NCBI GenBank assembly: GCA_945877045.1
Contig: CAMCQW010000057.1
Location: 1 to 9,722, forward strand
From: Chryseobacterium gleum
GTDB lineage: Bacteria > Bacteroidota > Bacteroidia > Flavobacteriales_D > Crocinitomicaceae
Direction: 5' to 3'
Length of the DNA: 9,722 bases
The stretch's first letter is position 1; every line of letters begins with the position of its first letter. Position numbers and translations under genes: made by a program. The notes beneath the pieces are model-generated. The model was not told where the DNA came from. It ran no database searches and saw nothing but the letters and a program-made list of their open reading frames with translations. Below, piece after piece: positions 1-7,383 of this stretch.

Positions 1-45
1 AAATTCAGACGGAAATTAATCATTATGGTTGTGTAAACCAAATTA

Positions 46-2343
46 TTAATCTTTTTTCAACTTATCTACTTCTATTTGTCGTTGCATTAAGTTGCCTTTG
101 AAACCTTGTTGTTTAAATAATTGATAACGTGAAGGTTGTTCGTATGCTGGCCAAGAATTATTAGAAAGATTCACGTCGGCTGTCTCTAAAAATGGATCCA
201 AACGAATCGAAGTGACTTCTTTATCAAATATAAATACCTTGCTAATTTGTTTTTCATTAAGTCGCCATACCTCTGCAGGAATTCGTATTATTTTTTCCGT
301 ATTGTCTTTAAAAGTGAATTCGAAAATTAAAGGGGTAACAAGTCCTCCGATGTTATCAATTAAGACTTCATAGAATTGTTTATTTGCATTTAATATTTCC
401 AGTTCTTTTGGACTTAGTTTTGAAATAAATTCATTGTATTCTTTAGTATCCATTGCATCAACGCTATATTTATTTCTTTTTGCATAAAAATCATTGATGT
501 CTTTGTCTCTTTCGTTGATTGTTTCAACGATACTTGTTTTGTTTAAATCATCACCAATAAATTGATCTTTGTTTAGATTTTTGTCAAGTAGAAATCCTTT
601 TTCTATGGTGGGATTTTGCGTGTTTAGTTGGAACCATTTCACATCATTTATAGCTACATCTACGGGTTGAGTTTCATAAAACCATCCACGCCAGAACCAA
701 TCTAGATCTACCGCTGAGGCGTCTTCCATTGATCGGAAAAAATCAGCAGGGGACGGATGTTTAAATTTCCATCTTTCACAATACGTCTTGAAAGCAAAAT
801 CAAAAAGTTCTCGTCCCATTATTGTTTCACGAAGGATATTTAAGGCAGTTGCAGGTTTTCCGTAGGAATTATTTCCAAATTGAAAAATAGATTCGGAGTT
901 GGTCATGATGGGGGAAATAAAGTTCTGATCGCCACGCATGTAATCTGCAATAAGGTAAGCAGGTCCTCGGCGAGAAGGATAACCTCTTTCCCATTCTTGC
1001 TCTGTCAAATATTGAACAAAAGTATTTAAACCCTCGTCCATCCATGTCCATTGTCTTTCATCCGAATTAATAATCATAGGGAAAAAGTTATGTCCCACTT
1101 CATGAATAATAACTCCCCACATGCCATATTTTGTTTCTTCTGAATACGTTCCATCTTCCTCTGGACGACCTCCATTAAAACAAATCATTGGGTATTCCAT
1201 CCCGATTGATTTCGAATGAACAGAGATGGCAACAGGGTAGGAGTAATCCACCGTGTATTTTGAATATGTTTTTATGGTGTGTGCTACCAATTTTGTGGAA
1301 TATCTTTCCCAAAGTGGGTTTCCTTCTTTAGGATAAAAGGACATGCAAAGCACGTTATTATTGGCAATTTTAACATTTTGCGCATCCCAAATAAATTTTC
1401 TTGAGGAGGCGAATGCGAAGTCACGGACATTCGTCGCTTTAAAAATCCACGTCTTATTTTTGCTAGTTTGGTTCGATTCTGCTTTGATCGCCTCCTCTTG
1501 CGTAACGATAATTATTGGGTTGTCGGAAACTTTTGCTAACTCTAATCTCTTCCGTTGGGTGGCATTTAGGACGGTAGTGGCATTTTGCAATACTCCGGTT
1601 GCTGCAACAATATGATCCTCAGGAACTGTAATGGATACCTCATAATTACCAAATGGTAAGGTGAATTCACCTCTTCCCAAAAACTGTTTGTTTTGCCAAC
1701 CTGTCACATCATTATACACGCACATTCTAGGGAAGTATTGAGCAATGGTGTACAGGTAATTCTTATCTTTTTCAAAATATTCAAAACCTGATCTACCTCC
1801 AACTTTCATGCGGTCATTTATGTTATAAAACCATTTTACTTGAAACGAAATAGAAGAATGAGCTGCCAATGGTTTCTCTAAATCAATACGCAACATCGTT
1901 TTATTGATGGCGTATTTCATTTTTATTCCTTGCGTTGTTGAAATGGATTCAATCTTAAATCCTCCGTCGTATTTGAAGTTTTTTGCATCCAGATCAGCTA
2001 ATGATTTAAAATCCTCCATTTTTTCCACTTCGATAAGTTTCGTTTCTGAATTTTCAGCATAAATATTTTGATCTAATTGAAGCCACAAATACGATAATTG
2101 ATCTGGTGAATTATTGGTGTAGGTAATGGTTTCAGTGCCTGATAATATTTGTGTTTTATCATCTATAGTGATGTTCATTTTGTAATCAGCTTGTTGCTGA
2201 TAATACTCATGTCCAGGAGCACCCGCCGCATTTCTGTAGGTGTTTGGAGTCGGTAACTCAAGATCTAATTGAGCAAACTTTTTTTGCGCATGGATGCCAT
2301 TAAAGAAAGCTAGAAGGCAGGAGAGGCTTAGAATGTATTTCAT
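46..2343 (-). CDS. Secreted M1-family zinc metallopeptidase (aminopeptidase-like)
   Basis: This is a 765-residue gluzincin of peptidase family M1, expected to remove N-terminal residues from peptides outside the cytoplasm. An N-terminal signal peptide (about residues 1-19, ending near IHA-Q) precedes the beta-sandwich domain typical of the family (about 45-250). The zinc site is HEVGH at 414-418, with the third ligand E437 exactly 18 residues later in WMDEGLNTF. GMEYP at 381-385 takes the place of the GxMEN exopeptidase motif, and Y494 in SYGKPATAL is the likely catalytic tyrosine. The C-terminal part (about 560-765) is less typical, and no type IX secretion C-terminal domain is evident. The ATG start is preceded by a single base separating it from the stop of the upstream DUF6702-like gene, so the two are probably co-transcribed and translationally coupled. 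The family call is firm; the substrate is unknown. Confidence 0.93.
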   Translation of the reverse strand: MKYILSLSCLLAFFNGIHAQKKFAQLDLELPTPNTYRNAAGAPGHEYYQQQADYKMNITIDDKTQILSGTETITYTNNSPDQLSYLWLQLDQNIYAENSETKLIEVEKMEDFKSLADLDAKNFKYDGGFKIESISTTQGIKMKYAINKTMLRIDLEKPLAAHSSISFQVKWFYNINDRMKVGGRSGFEYFEKDKNYLYTIAQYFPRMCVYNDVTGWQNKQFLGRGEFTLPFGNYEVSITVPEDHIVAATGVLQNATTVLNATQRKRLELAKVSDNPIIIVTQEEAIKAESNQTSKNKTWIFKATNVRDFAFASSRKFIWDAQNVKIANNNVLCMSFYPKEGNPLWERYSTKLVAHTIKTYSKYTVDYSYPVAISVHSKSIGMEYPMICFNGGRPEEDGTYSEETKYGMWGVIIHEVGHNFFPMIINSDERQWTWMDEGLNTFVQYLTEQEWERGYPSRRGPAYLIADYMRGDQNFISPIMTNSESIFQFGNNSYGKPATALNILRETIMGRELFDFAFKTYCERWKFKHPSPADFFRSMEDASAVDLDWFWRGWFYETQPVDVAINDVKWFQLNTQNPTIEKGFLLDKNLNKDQFIGDDLNKTSIVETINERDKDINDFYAKRNKYSVDAMDTKEYNEFISKLSPKELEILNANKQFYEVLIDNIGGLVTPLIFEFTFKDNTEKIIRIPAEVWRLNEKQISKVFIFDKEVTSIRLDPFLETADVNLSNNSWPAYEQPSRYQLFKQQGFKGNLMQRQIEVDKLKKD

Positions 2344-2344
2344 T

Positions 2345-2836
2345 TTAGTTGAGATTAATTATTTGTTCACGTTGAAAAAGCATAAATTGATAGCTTGAAA
2401 TTGTATCGCCAATTAAGGTAACTTTTTGTTGTTGTTCAGGAAATAAATCCATGAATAAATCATACCTTAAATGGATGGGAATTCCTTGTTGAATCGGCTC
2501 AGAGATTAAGTAAAAATAAGTGAATCCGTCTAATGTGTTTTCGTATCCCTCGATGCGTTGAAAAATAGTTTTTCCTTCTTGCTTAATAACGAAGCCATTT
2601 AATATTAACTGATTTATTTTGCTTGATAGACTATCTATTTTCCGCGCTTTTTCTATATTAATATCCACCACTTTTTTTCTGAAATAATTGTCTAAGTCAT
2701 GGCTTGAAACCTTAATGCTAATTTCTAGGCACGTCGTTTCTTTGTTATATTGTATTTCTGCAAATGAGAAATAATAATCATGCGAAAAGGCAAATCCTGA
2801 AATGAATAAAGAAATGAAAATATAGAAGCTTCGCAT
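2345..2836 (-). CDS. DUF6702-like exported protein of unknown function
   Basis: A 163-residue protein with a clear signal peptide (about residues 1-18, cleavage near AFS-H). The mature protein begins HDYYFSFAEIQYN and continues with CLEISIKVSSHDLDNYF. This resembles DUF6702 proteins of Bacteroidota, which begin with a His-containing segment followed by alternating beta strands and a short helical acidic stretch. The rest reads as a small beta-rich periplasmic domain with no recognisable catalytic motif. It lies immediately upstream of the M1 peptidase gene with one base between stop and start. From memory, this family is often found beside M1 peptidases in Bacteroidota, which would fit an accessory or folding role, but that role is inference. 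Family assignment is by pattern only; being a real gene is near certain from signal peptide, operon position and codon use. Confidence 0.72.
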   Translation of the reverse strand: MRSFYIFISLFISGFAFSHDYYFSFAEIQYNKETTCLEISIKVSSHDLDNYFRKKVVDINIEKARKIDSLSSKINQLILNGFVIKQEGKTIFQRIEGYENTLDGFTYFYLISEPIQQGIPIHLRYDLFMDLFPEQQQKVTLIGDTISSYQFMLFQREQIINLN

Positions 2837-2938
2837 ACCAAATTTTGATGAGCGAATTTACAAATAAAAAAACGTGTCGCCAATTTAATAAAATAAGGTG
2901 ATGCAACTCATTCGTTTTTATTTTCCTTCATTATATTG

Positions 2939-2946
2939 TATTTTTG
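2939..2946 (+). promoter_or_regulatory. Candidate -7 box for the methyltransferase gene
   Basis: TATTTTTG matches the Bacteroidota -7 consensus TAnnTTTG in full. It would place transcription start near 2953, about 15 bases before ATG 2969. No TTG lies at the expected -33 distance, so support is partial. Confidence 0.4.
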
Positions 2947-2968
2947 GTCAATTTATCAATTGTTTTAT

Positions 2969-3685
2969 ATGAAAAGATTGTTGTTTTTAAGGGGAAAATT
3001 AAAGGGCCTATTTTTTATGCTTCGCCTACATCATATCGTTCCTGCGCATTACTTTTCGTTTCTTGGACAATTATCTAAACTTTCTCGTTGGATTTCTACC
3101 CATAGACACGAGGGAATGAGTGATTTCTATTCCTTTAAATTTTTGTACGCTAATCGCGAAAAGTTATTTAATTATGTCATCGAAAAAGAAGCGCTTAACA
3201 ATCCAATTGATTACCTAGAATTTGGCGTTTCAAAAGGTGATTCGTTTAAGTGGTGGACGTCTCGCATAGATCATAAGGAGGCTAGATTCCATGGTTTTGA
3301 TACATTCACTGGACTTCCTGAAGATTGGGGGCCATTTAAAAAGGGTGACATGAGTTCTGGGGAAGAACTTCCTGAAATAGTAGGGGATAGACATCAATTT
3401 CATACCGGCTTATTTCAACAATCTTTACTGCCGTTTTTAGTTTCATTTGAAAATAATAAGCGTAAAATAATTCATATGGATGCTGATTTATACACGGCAA
3501 CGCTTTATGTTTTAACCTTACTTACTCCGTATCTTAAGAAAGGCGACATACTATTTTTTGATGAATTCAATGTACCCATGCATGAGTTTAAGGCATTTGA
3601 GGAATGGACAAAATCTTTTTACATTAACTATGAGGTTTTAGGCGGTGTAAATAATTATTATCAAGTCGCCATAAAAATTTGTTAA
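2969..3685 (+). CDS. TylF/MycF-like class I SAM-dependent methyltransferase
   Basis: A 238-residue protein resembling the macrocin O-methyltransferase (TylF/MycF) group, which methylates small-molecule hydroxyl groups using S-adenosylmethionine and a metal ion. Visible motifs are the SAM-binding motif I at 82-92 (YLEFGVSKGDS), D111 in GFDTFTGLPEDW, the acidic pair in HMDADLY (D171, D173) and FFDEF at 196-200, which match the metal and substrate acidic residues of the group. The first 45 residues are basic and hydrophobic and may touch the membrane. An in-frame TTG at 2936 would add 11 residues, but a TAnnTTTG promoter box at 2939-2946 overlaps that extension, so ATG 2969 is preferred. ATG 3017 is also possible. 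No sugar, polyketide or other biosynthetic genes lie beside it, so the substrate cannot be inferred. Confidence 0.8.
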   Translation: MKRLLFLRGKLKGLFFMLRLHHIVPAHYFSFLGQLSKLSRWISTHRHEGMSDFYSFKFLYANREKLFNYVIEKEALNNPIDYLEFGVSKGDSFKWWTSRIDHKEARFHGFDTFTGLPEDWGPFKKGDMSSGEELPEIVGDRHQFHTGLFQQSLLPFLVSFENNKRKIIHMDADLYTATLYVLTLLTPYLKKGDILFFDEFNVPMHEFKAFEEWTKSFYINYEVLGGVNNYYQVAIKIC

Positions 3686-3690
3686 CTTAA

Positions 3691-3712
3691 AAAGCCCCGC
3701 GAACGAGGCTTT
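3691..3712. terminator. Bidirectional terminator between convergent genes
   Basis: AAAGCC (3691-3696) pairs with GGCTTT (3707-3712). Two further CG/CG pairs sit inside a single C-A mismatch, leaving a CGAA loop. The hairpin lies six bases after the methyltransferase stop. Read on the minus strand it is followed by five T residues, so it also fits as the terminator of the glucosaminidase gene arriving from the right. On the plus strand the T run is short (TTTCT). Confidence 0.72.
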
Positions 3713-3760
3713 CTAACAAACAAACAACAAACGCAATCACCTTCTTATTTCAAAAATGAA

Positions 3761-4648
3761 TTATCGAAGGATTATTTTTTCTCCTTTAGGAAGTTGTTCA
3801 TCTGGAGAAGAATTTTCATTCTTCCGCATGATAGGTTTAAGCTTTACAGCTTCTAGTTGCGCTATTTCACGCAATGTTTTTGGTTCGTCTAACACTATGT
3901 ATTTTTTTACTCTTGAATGATTTCTCCGAGGAGCTAAGTAGATGATGGTGCCTTCTTCAAGGATATCTATGCTTGGGATTTGTTCATTGTATTTATGGAG
4001 TTGGCGCAGGGTAATCCCATGTCGTTTTGATATTTTGTGGTATGAATCTCCTTTTTTCGCTTTAACATAGAGCACGTGGTTACTATGTATTAACTTTTCA
4101 GCATTCAGTGAATTGGAAAATATTGGATTTGTTTGAGGCGTATTATTATCAAGTTCGTAAAGTTTAAGTTCTTCAATAATGGTGATCAATAAAGTAGCAT
4201 ACGCCGGACTTGTGGCATAACCTGCCTCTTTTAATCCTTTAGCCCATCCTTTATAATCGCTTGTATTTAAACTGAATAAACTTTGGTAGCGTTTGTTGTT
4301 TGTCAAAAATAGGCTGTGGTCTTTATAAGAGTCTTCCACTTTTTTATAGGCCCTAAAACACTCATTTTTTGCATCATCATCAAAATAGGCCTTTTCTCCC
4401 GTCCAATTTGAATGACATTTGATTCCAAAATGATTGTTGTATTCTTTTGCTAAGGATGAATTTCCGCTACCAGATTCTAAAATTCCTTGCGCTAAGGTTA
4501 TACTTGCTGGAATTTTATATAATTGCATTTGTTCGATAGCAATCGACTGATAGTGTTGTTTGTATTGTAATTTACTCGTTTCTAATGGTTCCGTACAGAA
4601 GGCAGCCAAGGAAACAATGTTAAAAATAATAAAACTAAATTTTCTCAT
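3761..4648 (-). CDS. Exported peptidoglycan hydrolase: glucosaminidase (GH73-like) domain with LysM
   Basis: A 295-residue secreted cell-wall hydrolase. Residues 1-18 form a signal peptide; the Cys at its end follows AAF rather than a good lipobox, so soluble periplasmic export is more likely than lipidation. Residues 35-165 form a FlgJ/GH73-type beta-N-acetylglucosaminidase domain: PASITLAQGILESGSGNSSLA with catalytic Glu58, NNHFGIKCHSNWTG, the FRAYKKVEDSYKDHSLFL segment, and GWAKGLKEAGYATSPAYA. A LysM peptidoglycan-binding repeat follows at about 192-238 (YVKAKKGDSYHKISKRHGIT...L..YN). A weaker LysM-like segment occupies about 249-294 (LREIAQLEAVKLKPIMRKN, ending in G.KIIL). It probably trims glycan strands during growth or separation. 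Its own upstream region is 180 bases long and contains the ahcY terminator, so it is probably transcribed alone. Confidence 0.92.
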   Translation of the reverse strand: MRKFSFIIFNIVSLAAFCTEPLETSKLQYKQHYQSIAIEQMQLYKIPASITLAQGILESGSGNSSLAKEYNNHFGIKCHSNWTGEKAYFDDDAKNECFRAYKKVEDSYKDHSLFLTNNKRYQSLFSLNTSDYKGWAKGLKEAGYATSPAYATLLITIIEELKLYELDNNTPQTNPIFSNSLNAEKLIHSNHVLYVKAKKGDSYHKISKRHGITLRQLHKYNEQIPSIDILEEGTIIYLAPRRNHSRVKKYIVLDEPKTLREIAQLEAVKLKPIMRKNENSSPDEQLPKGEKIILR

Positions 4649-4782
4649 ATTCTTTTGTATTGTGGACTTTAACGCTTAAGTTCTCTTAAGGTTTCACATC
4701 AATACTTATGACTTGTAATTCAATGGATTATATTCTAAGAAGTTGATTTATTAGTTCCACCGCTTGAAAAATTGGACAAAAA

Positions 4783-4809
4783 AAAAGCGAGGGAATTTCC
4801 CTCGCTTTT
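4783..4809 (-). terminator. Rho-independent terminator of ahcY
   Basis: A perfect 12-base inverted repeat, AAAAGCGAGGGA (4783-4794) with TCCCTCGCTTTT (4798-4809), separated by a three-base loop. On the minus strand the GC-rich stem is followed by an uninterrupted T run (complement of the A run at 4778-4786), directly after the ahcY stop codon. This is a textbook intrinsic terminator and separates ahcY from the glucosaminidase gene. Confidence 0.92.
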
Positions 4810-4828
4810 AAACTATTGATATTTTTAA

Positions 4829-6142
4829 TTAATAACGGTAGCTATCAGATTTAAATGGACCTTCTACTTTCACACCAATATAATCAGCTTGATTTTCGGA
4901 AAGAACTTCTAATTCCACCCCAATTTTAGATAAATGCAAGCGTGCTACTTTTTCATCTAGACGCTTAGGAAGAACATATACATCATTCTCATATTGAGAC
5001 GTATTTTCCCATAATTCTAACTGAGCTAGCACTTGATTGGTAAAAGAGGCTGACATAACGAAAGACGGATGGCCAGTTGCACATCCAAGGTTAACCAAAC
5101 GACCTTCAGCTAAAACGATAATATCTTTACCTTCAATATTATACAAATCAACTTGCGGTTTAATTTCTATTTTAGAATCACCATGGTTAGTGTTAAGCCA
5201 ATTCATGTCGATTTCGTTATCAAAATGTCCTATATTACAAACGATGACTTTGTCTTTCATTTTCTCAAAATGACTTCCCTGAACGATATTTTTATTACCA
5301 GTAGCCGTTACGATAATATCTCCTAAATGAACCACGGAATTAAGCTTTTTCACTTCGAACCCATCCATTGCAGCTTGTAAAGCACAGATTGGATCTATTT
5401 CCGTTACAATTACTCTTGCACCTGCCCCTTGTAACGAAGCAGCAGAACCTTTTCCAACATCTCCATAACCGCAAACAACAGCGACCTTTCCAGCCATCAT
5501 TACATCTGTTGCACGTCTAATCGCGTCTACTAATGATTCTTTACAACCGTATTTGTTGTCGAATTTAGATTTCGTAACCGAATCATTTACATTAATAGCA
5601 GGAATCATAAGCGTACCATTCTTGATACGGTCATAAAGTCTTAATACACCTGTTGTTGTTTCCTCGGATAATCCACGAATGTCTTTGGTTAATTCTGGAA
5701 AATGATCAAAAACCATATTGGTTAAATCACCACCATCATCTAAAATCATATTTAAAGGTTTACCACCTTCAAATGCAAAGATTGTTTGTTCGATACACCA
5801 TTCAAATTCTTCTTCATTCATTCCTTTCCACGCAAAAACTGGGATTCCGGCAGCAGCAATTGCAGCGGCAGCATGATCTTGGGTTGAAAATATATTACAA
5901 GATGACCAGGTTACTTCAGCACCTAATTCGGTGAGTGTTTCAATTAAAACGGCCGTTTGAATGGTCATGTGCAAGCATCCTGCGATGCGCGCACCTGCTA
6001 AAGGTTTGGAAGGTCCGAATTCTTCACGAAGTGCCATTAATCCTGGCATTTCAGCTTCCGCTAGTTTCATTTCTTTTCTACCAAATTCAGCCAAGCTAAT
6101 GTCTTTTACTTTGTAGGTCATTTTTTCAGTTATATTACTCAT
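4829..6142 (-). CDS. ahcY: Adenosylhomocysteinase (S-adenosyl-L-homocysteine hydrolase)
   Basis: This cytoplasmic NAD-dependent enzyme splits S-adenosylhomocysteine into adenosine and homocysteine, removing the product inhibitor of methyltransferases in the activated methyl cycle. All hallmarks are present: LHMTIQTA with H58, the DDGGD segment at 135-139, SEETTTG with E161, NDSVTKSKFDN with K191 and D195, and the Rossmann motif GYGDVGKG at 225-232 with E248 as NAD-ribose acid. GHFDNEID with H306, GHPSFVMSASFTNQ at 357-370, and the C-terminal KSDSYRY that reaches the neighbouring subunit complete the set. At 437 residues it is the compact form without the roughly 40-residue insertion seen in plant-type enzymes. 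Met8 is an alternative start; the ATG at 6142 is kept because a well-spaced promoter lies just upstream. It has its own promoter and terminator, so it is probably a single-gene transcript. Confidence 0.98.
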   Translation of the reverse strand: MSNITEKMTYKVKDISLAEFGRKEMKLAEAEMPGLMALREEFGPSKPLAGARIAGCLHMTIQTAVLIETLTELGAEVTWSSCNIFSTQDHAAAAIAAAGIPVFAWKGMNEEEFEWCIEQTIFAFEGGKPLNMILDDGGDLTNMVFDHFPELTKDIRGLSEETTTGVLRLYDRIKNGTLMIPAINVNDSVTKSKFDNKYGCKESLVDAIRRATDVMMAGKVAVVCGYGDVGKGSAASLQGAGARVIVTEIDPICALQAAMDGFEVKKLNSVVHLGDIIVTATGNKNIVQGSHFEKMKDKVIVCNIGHFDNEIDMNWLNTNHGDSKIEIKPQVDLYNIEGKDIIVLAEGRLVNLGCATGHPSFVMSASFTNQVLAQLELWENTSQYENDVYVLPKRLDEKVARLHLSKIGVELEVLSENQADYIGVKVEGPFKSDSYRY

Positions 6143-6163
6143 GGTTATTTATTTTTATCGTTG

Positions 6164-6194
6164 CAAAATTACAAAACAAAGCTGCCTTGTCAAA
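6164..6194 (-). promoter_or_regulatory. Bacteroidota-type promoter of ahcY
   Basis: On the minus strand TTTG (6191-6194) is followed after exactly 19 bases by TAATTTTG (6164-6171), a full match to the TTTG-N19-TAnnTTTG consensus of the Bacteroidota primary sigma factor. Transcription would start near 6157, giving a leader of about 15 bases. This short leader leaves no room for a SAH riboswitch, and none is visible. Confidence 0.75.
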
Positions 6195-6203
6195 ATATTT
6201 ATA

Positions 6204-7226
6204 TTAAAGTCTTTCTTTTATTAGTTCTGTTAGTCCGTCAATAAATAGTGGATGGTCATTTGAACTCGAAACTAATTGAATTTTTTCGCCCCCGTGCTCT
6301 TCAAAAATTTCTTGGTATTCAGCGCCAATTTCAATTATTGTTTCTAAGCAGTCAGCTACAAATGCTGGACTAAAAACCAACAATTTTTTAGCACCTTTTT
6401 TCCCCCACTCTTCTACCACCTTGTCCGAAAATGGAGTGAGCCACTTTTTATCCAAGCGTGATTGGAAACAAACGGTGTAATCACCTTCTTTTAAGTTTAA
6501 TTTGGCTGCGATTAATCGAGTTGTAGCGTAACTAGTCGCTTTGTAGCAAAATTTGTTTTTCTCATTAACTTCTGAGTCGCAAGGTTGGTCCCCACACAAG
6601 TCACTGCCTTCATATACTTTATCAACTTGACGCTCTGGTAATCCGTGAAATGAGAAAAGTATATGGTCGTATGATGCTAGATCAAATTCTTTAGCGTTTT
6701 CCACAATAGAGTTGATGTATCCTTCATTCTCGTAAAATTGGCTCACTATTTTTATTTCAGGAATCACCCACCATTCTTGTATGATTTTCATTGCTTTTTT
6801 TATAGCAGAGCCGCTAGAGGCACTCGCGTATTGAGGAAAAAGTGGTAAAACAATAATCTGGTCGTAATTAGACAATCGCATTTTCTCCAGAACGGAATCC
6901 ATTGATGGATTTTGATAACGCATTGCCATTTCAATCGTTACATTATGGTCCTTAAATTTTTCTTGTAATTTTGATTGAACTGACAGTGAATGGGCTAATA
7001 AGGGAGATATTCCAGCGCCGTGTTCCCAAAGTTCTCTGTAAATTTTGGCTGATTTAGGTGCTCTGAAGGGAACGATTATTCCGTTAACAAGAATTTTTCG
7101 TACTAACCATGGAATGTCGATAACACGCTCATCGTTTAAGAACTCAGACAAATAACGTCTAACATCTTTTGTTTTTGGACTATCTGGGGTGCCCAGTTGA
7201 ATTAAAAGTACACCTGTTTTTTTCAT
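6204..7226 (-). CDS. hemH: Ferrochelatase
   Basis: A 340-residue ferrochelatase, which inserts iron into a porphyrin at the end of heme synthesis. It opens with GVLLIQLGTPDSP, typical of the family. The catalytic histidine is H194 in FSFHGLPER, and the conserved glutamate is E295 in SPAFVADCLETIIEIG. Other family segments are SPLLAHS (74-80), MRYQNPS (102-108) and LPLFPQYASASSGS (127-140). Directly after the H194 loop lies a segment with three cysteines (C211, C216, C227). In some bacterial ferrochelatases Cys-bearing inserts bind a [2Fe-2S] cluster; whether this protein does is uncertain because only three clustered cysteines are seen (C253 and C293 lie further on). The gene sits 157 bases downstream of the transglutaminase-like gene, with a candidate -7 box in between. 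No other heme genes are in the window. Confidence 0.97.
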   Translation of the reverse strand: MKKTGVLLIQLGTPDSPKTKDVRRYLSEFLNDERVIDIPWLVRKILVNGIIVPFRAPKSAKIYRELWEHGAGISPLLAHSLSVQSKLQEKFKDHNVTIEMAMRYQNPSMDSVLEKMRLSNYDQIIVLPLFPQYASASSGSAIKKAMKIIQEWWVIPEIKIVSQFYENEGYINSIVENAKEFDLASYDHILFSFHGLPERQVDKVYEGSDLCGDQPCDSEVNEKNKFCYKATSYATTRLIAAKLNLKEGDYTVCFQSRLDKKWLTPFSDKVVEEWGKKGAKKLLVFSPAFVADCLETIIEIGAEYQEIFEEHGGEKIQLVSSSNDHPLFIDGLTELIKERL

Positions 7227-7272
7227 TCTTGATAAACAATTTTGTTTTAAACAATCTTCAATTAGTAAAGTT

Positions 7273-7280
7273 CAAAGGTA
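7273..7280 (-). promoter_or_regulatory. Candidate -7 box for hemH
   Basis: The minus strand reads TACCTTTG, a full TAnnTTTG match, about 47 bases before the hemH start. No TTG is seen 17-23 bases upstream of it, so the call rests on one box. Confidence 0.4.
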
Positions 7281-7383
7281 GAGGAATTATTCTTTTTAGC
7301 GTTCATCATAATTCGATGAATGGGATAAGAATAGCCTTTTTAATGGGAGTCTTTTATTTCATTTTTATTGAAAGGAAGATTGA

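Noticed and set aside
1..45. Possible neighbouring gene at the left edge: a minus-strand ATG at 21-23 (M-I-N-F-R-L-N) or plus-strand tails ending at 17-19 or 34-36
   Set aside because: Too few codons are visible to tell any of these from chance, and no motif or start signal supports one over the others.
1343..1615. Plus-strand open frame of 90 codons inside the M1 peptidase gene
   Set aside because: It is antisense to a well-supported coding region, with no recognisable domain or start signal.
2861..2868. Minus-strand TTTATTTG considered as a -7 box for the DUF6702-like/M1 operon
   Set aside because: The second base does not fit TAnnTTTG and no TTG lies at the right distance upstream.
3715..3733. 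AAAC-type simple repeat after the convergent terminator
   Set aside because: Short and imperfect, lying in the 3' untranslated region of the glucosaminidase gene; no sign of function.
5653..5934. Plus-strand open frame of 93 codons inside ahcY
   Set aside because: It is a shadow of the highly conserved ahcY reading frame; its His-rich and Gln-rich composition reflects the complementary codons.
2969..6142. Idea that the methyltransferase and ahcY form a dedicated methylation module
   Set aside because: They are on opposite strands, separated by a cell-wall hydrolase and two terminators, and ahcY serves all cellular methyltransferases.
7302..7320. Hairpin TTCATC / GATGAA in the gap upstream of hemH, considered as a terminator of the transglutaminase-like gene
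   Set aside because: The stem is short and AT-rich and no T run follows it on the minus strand.
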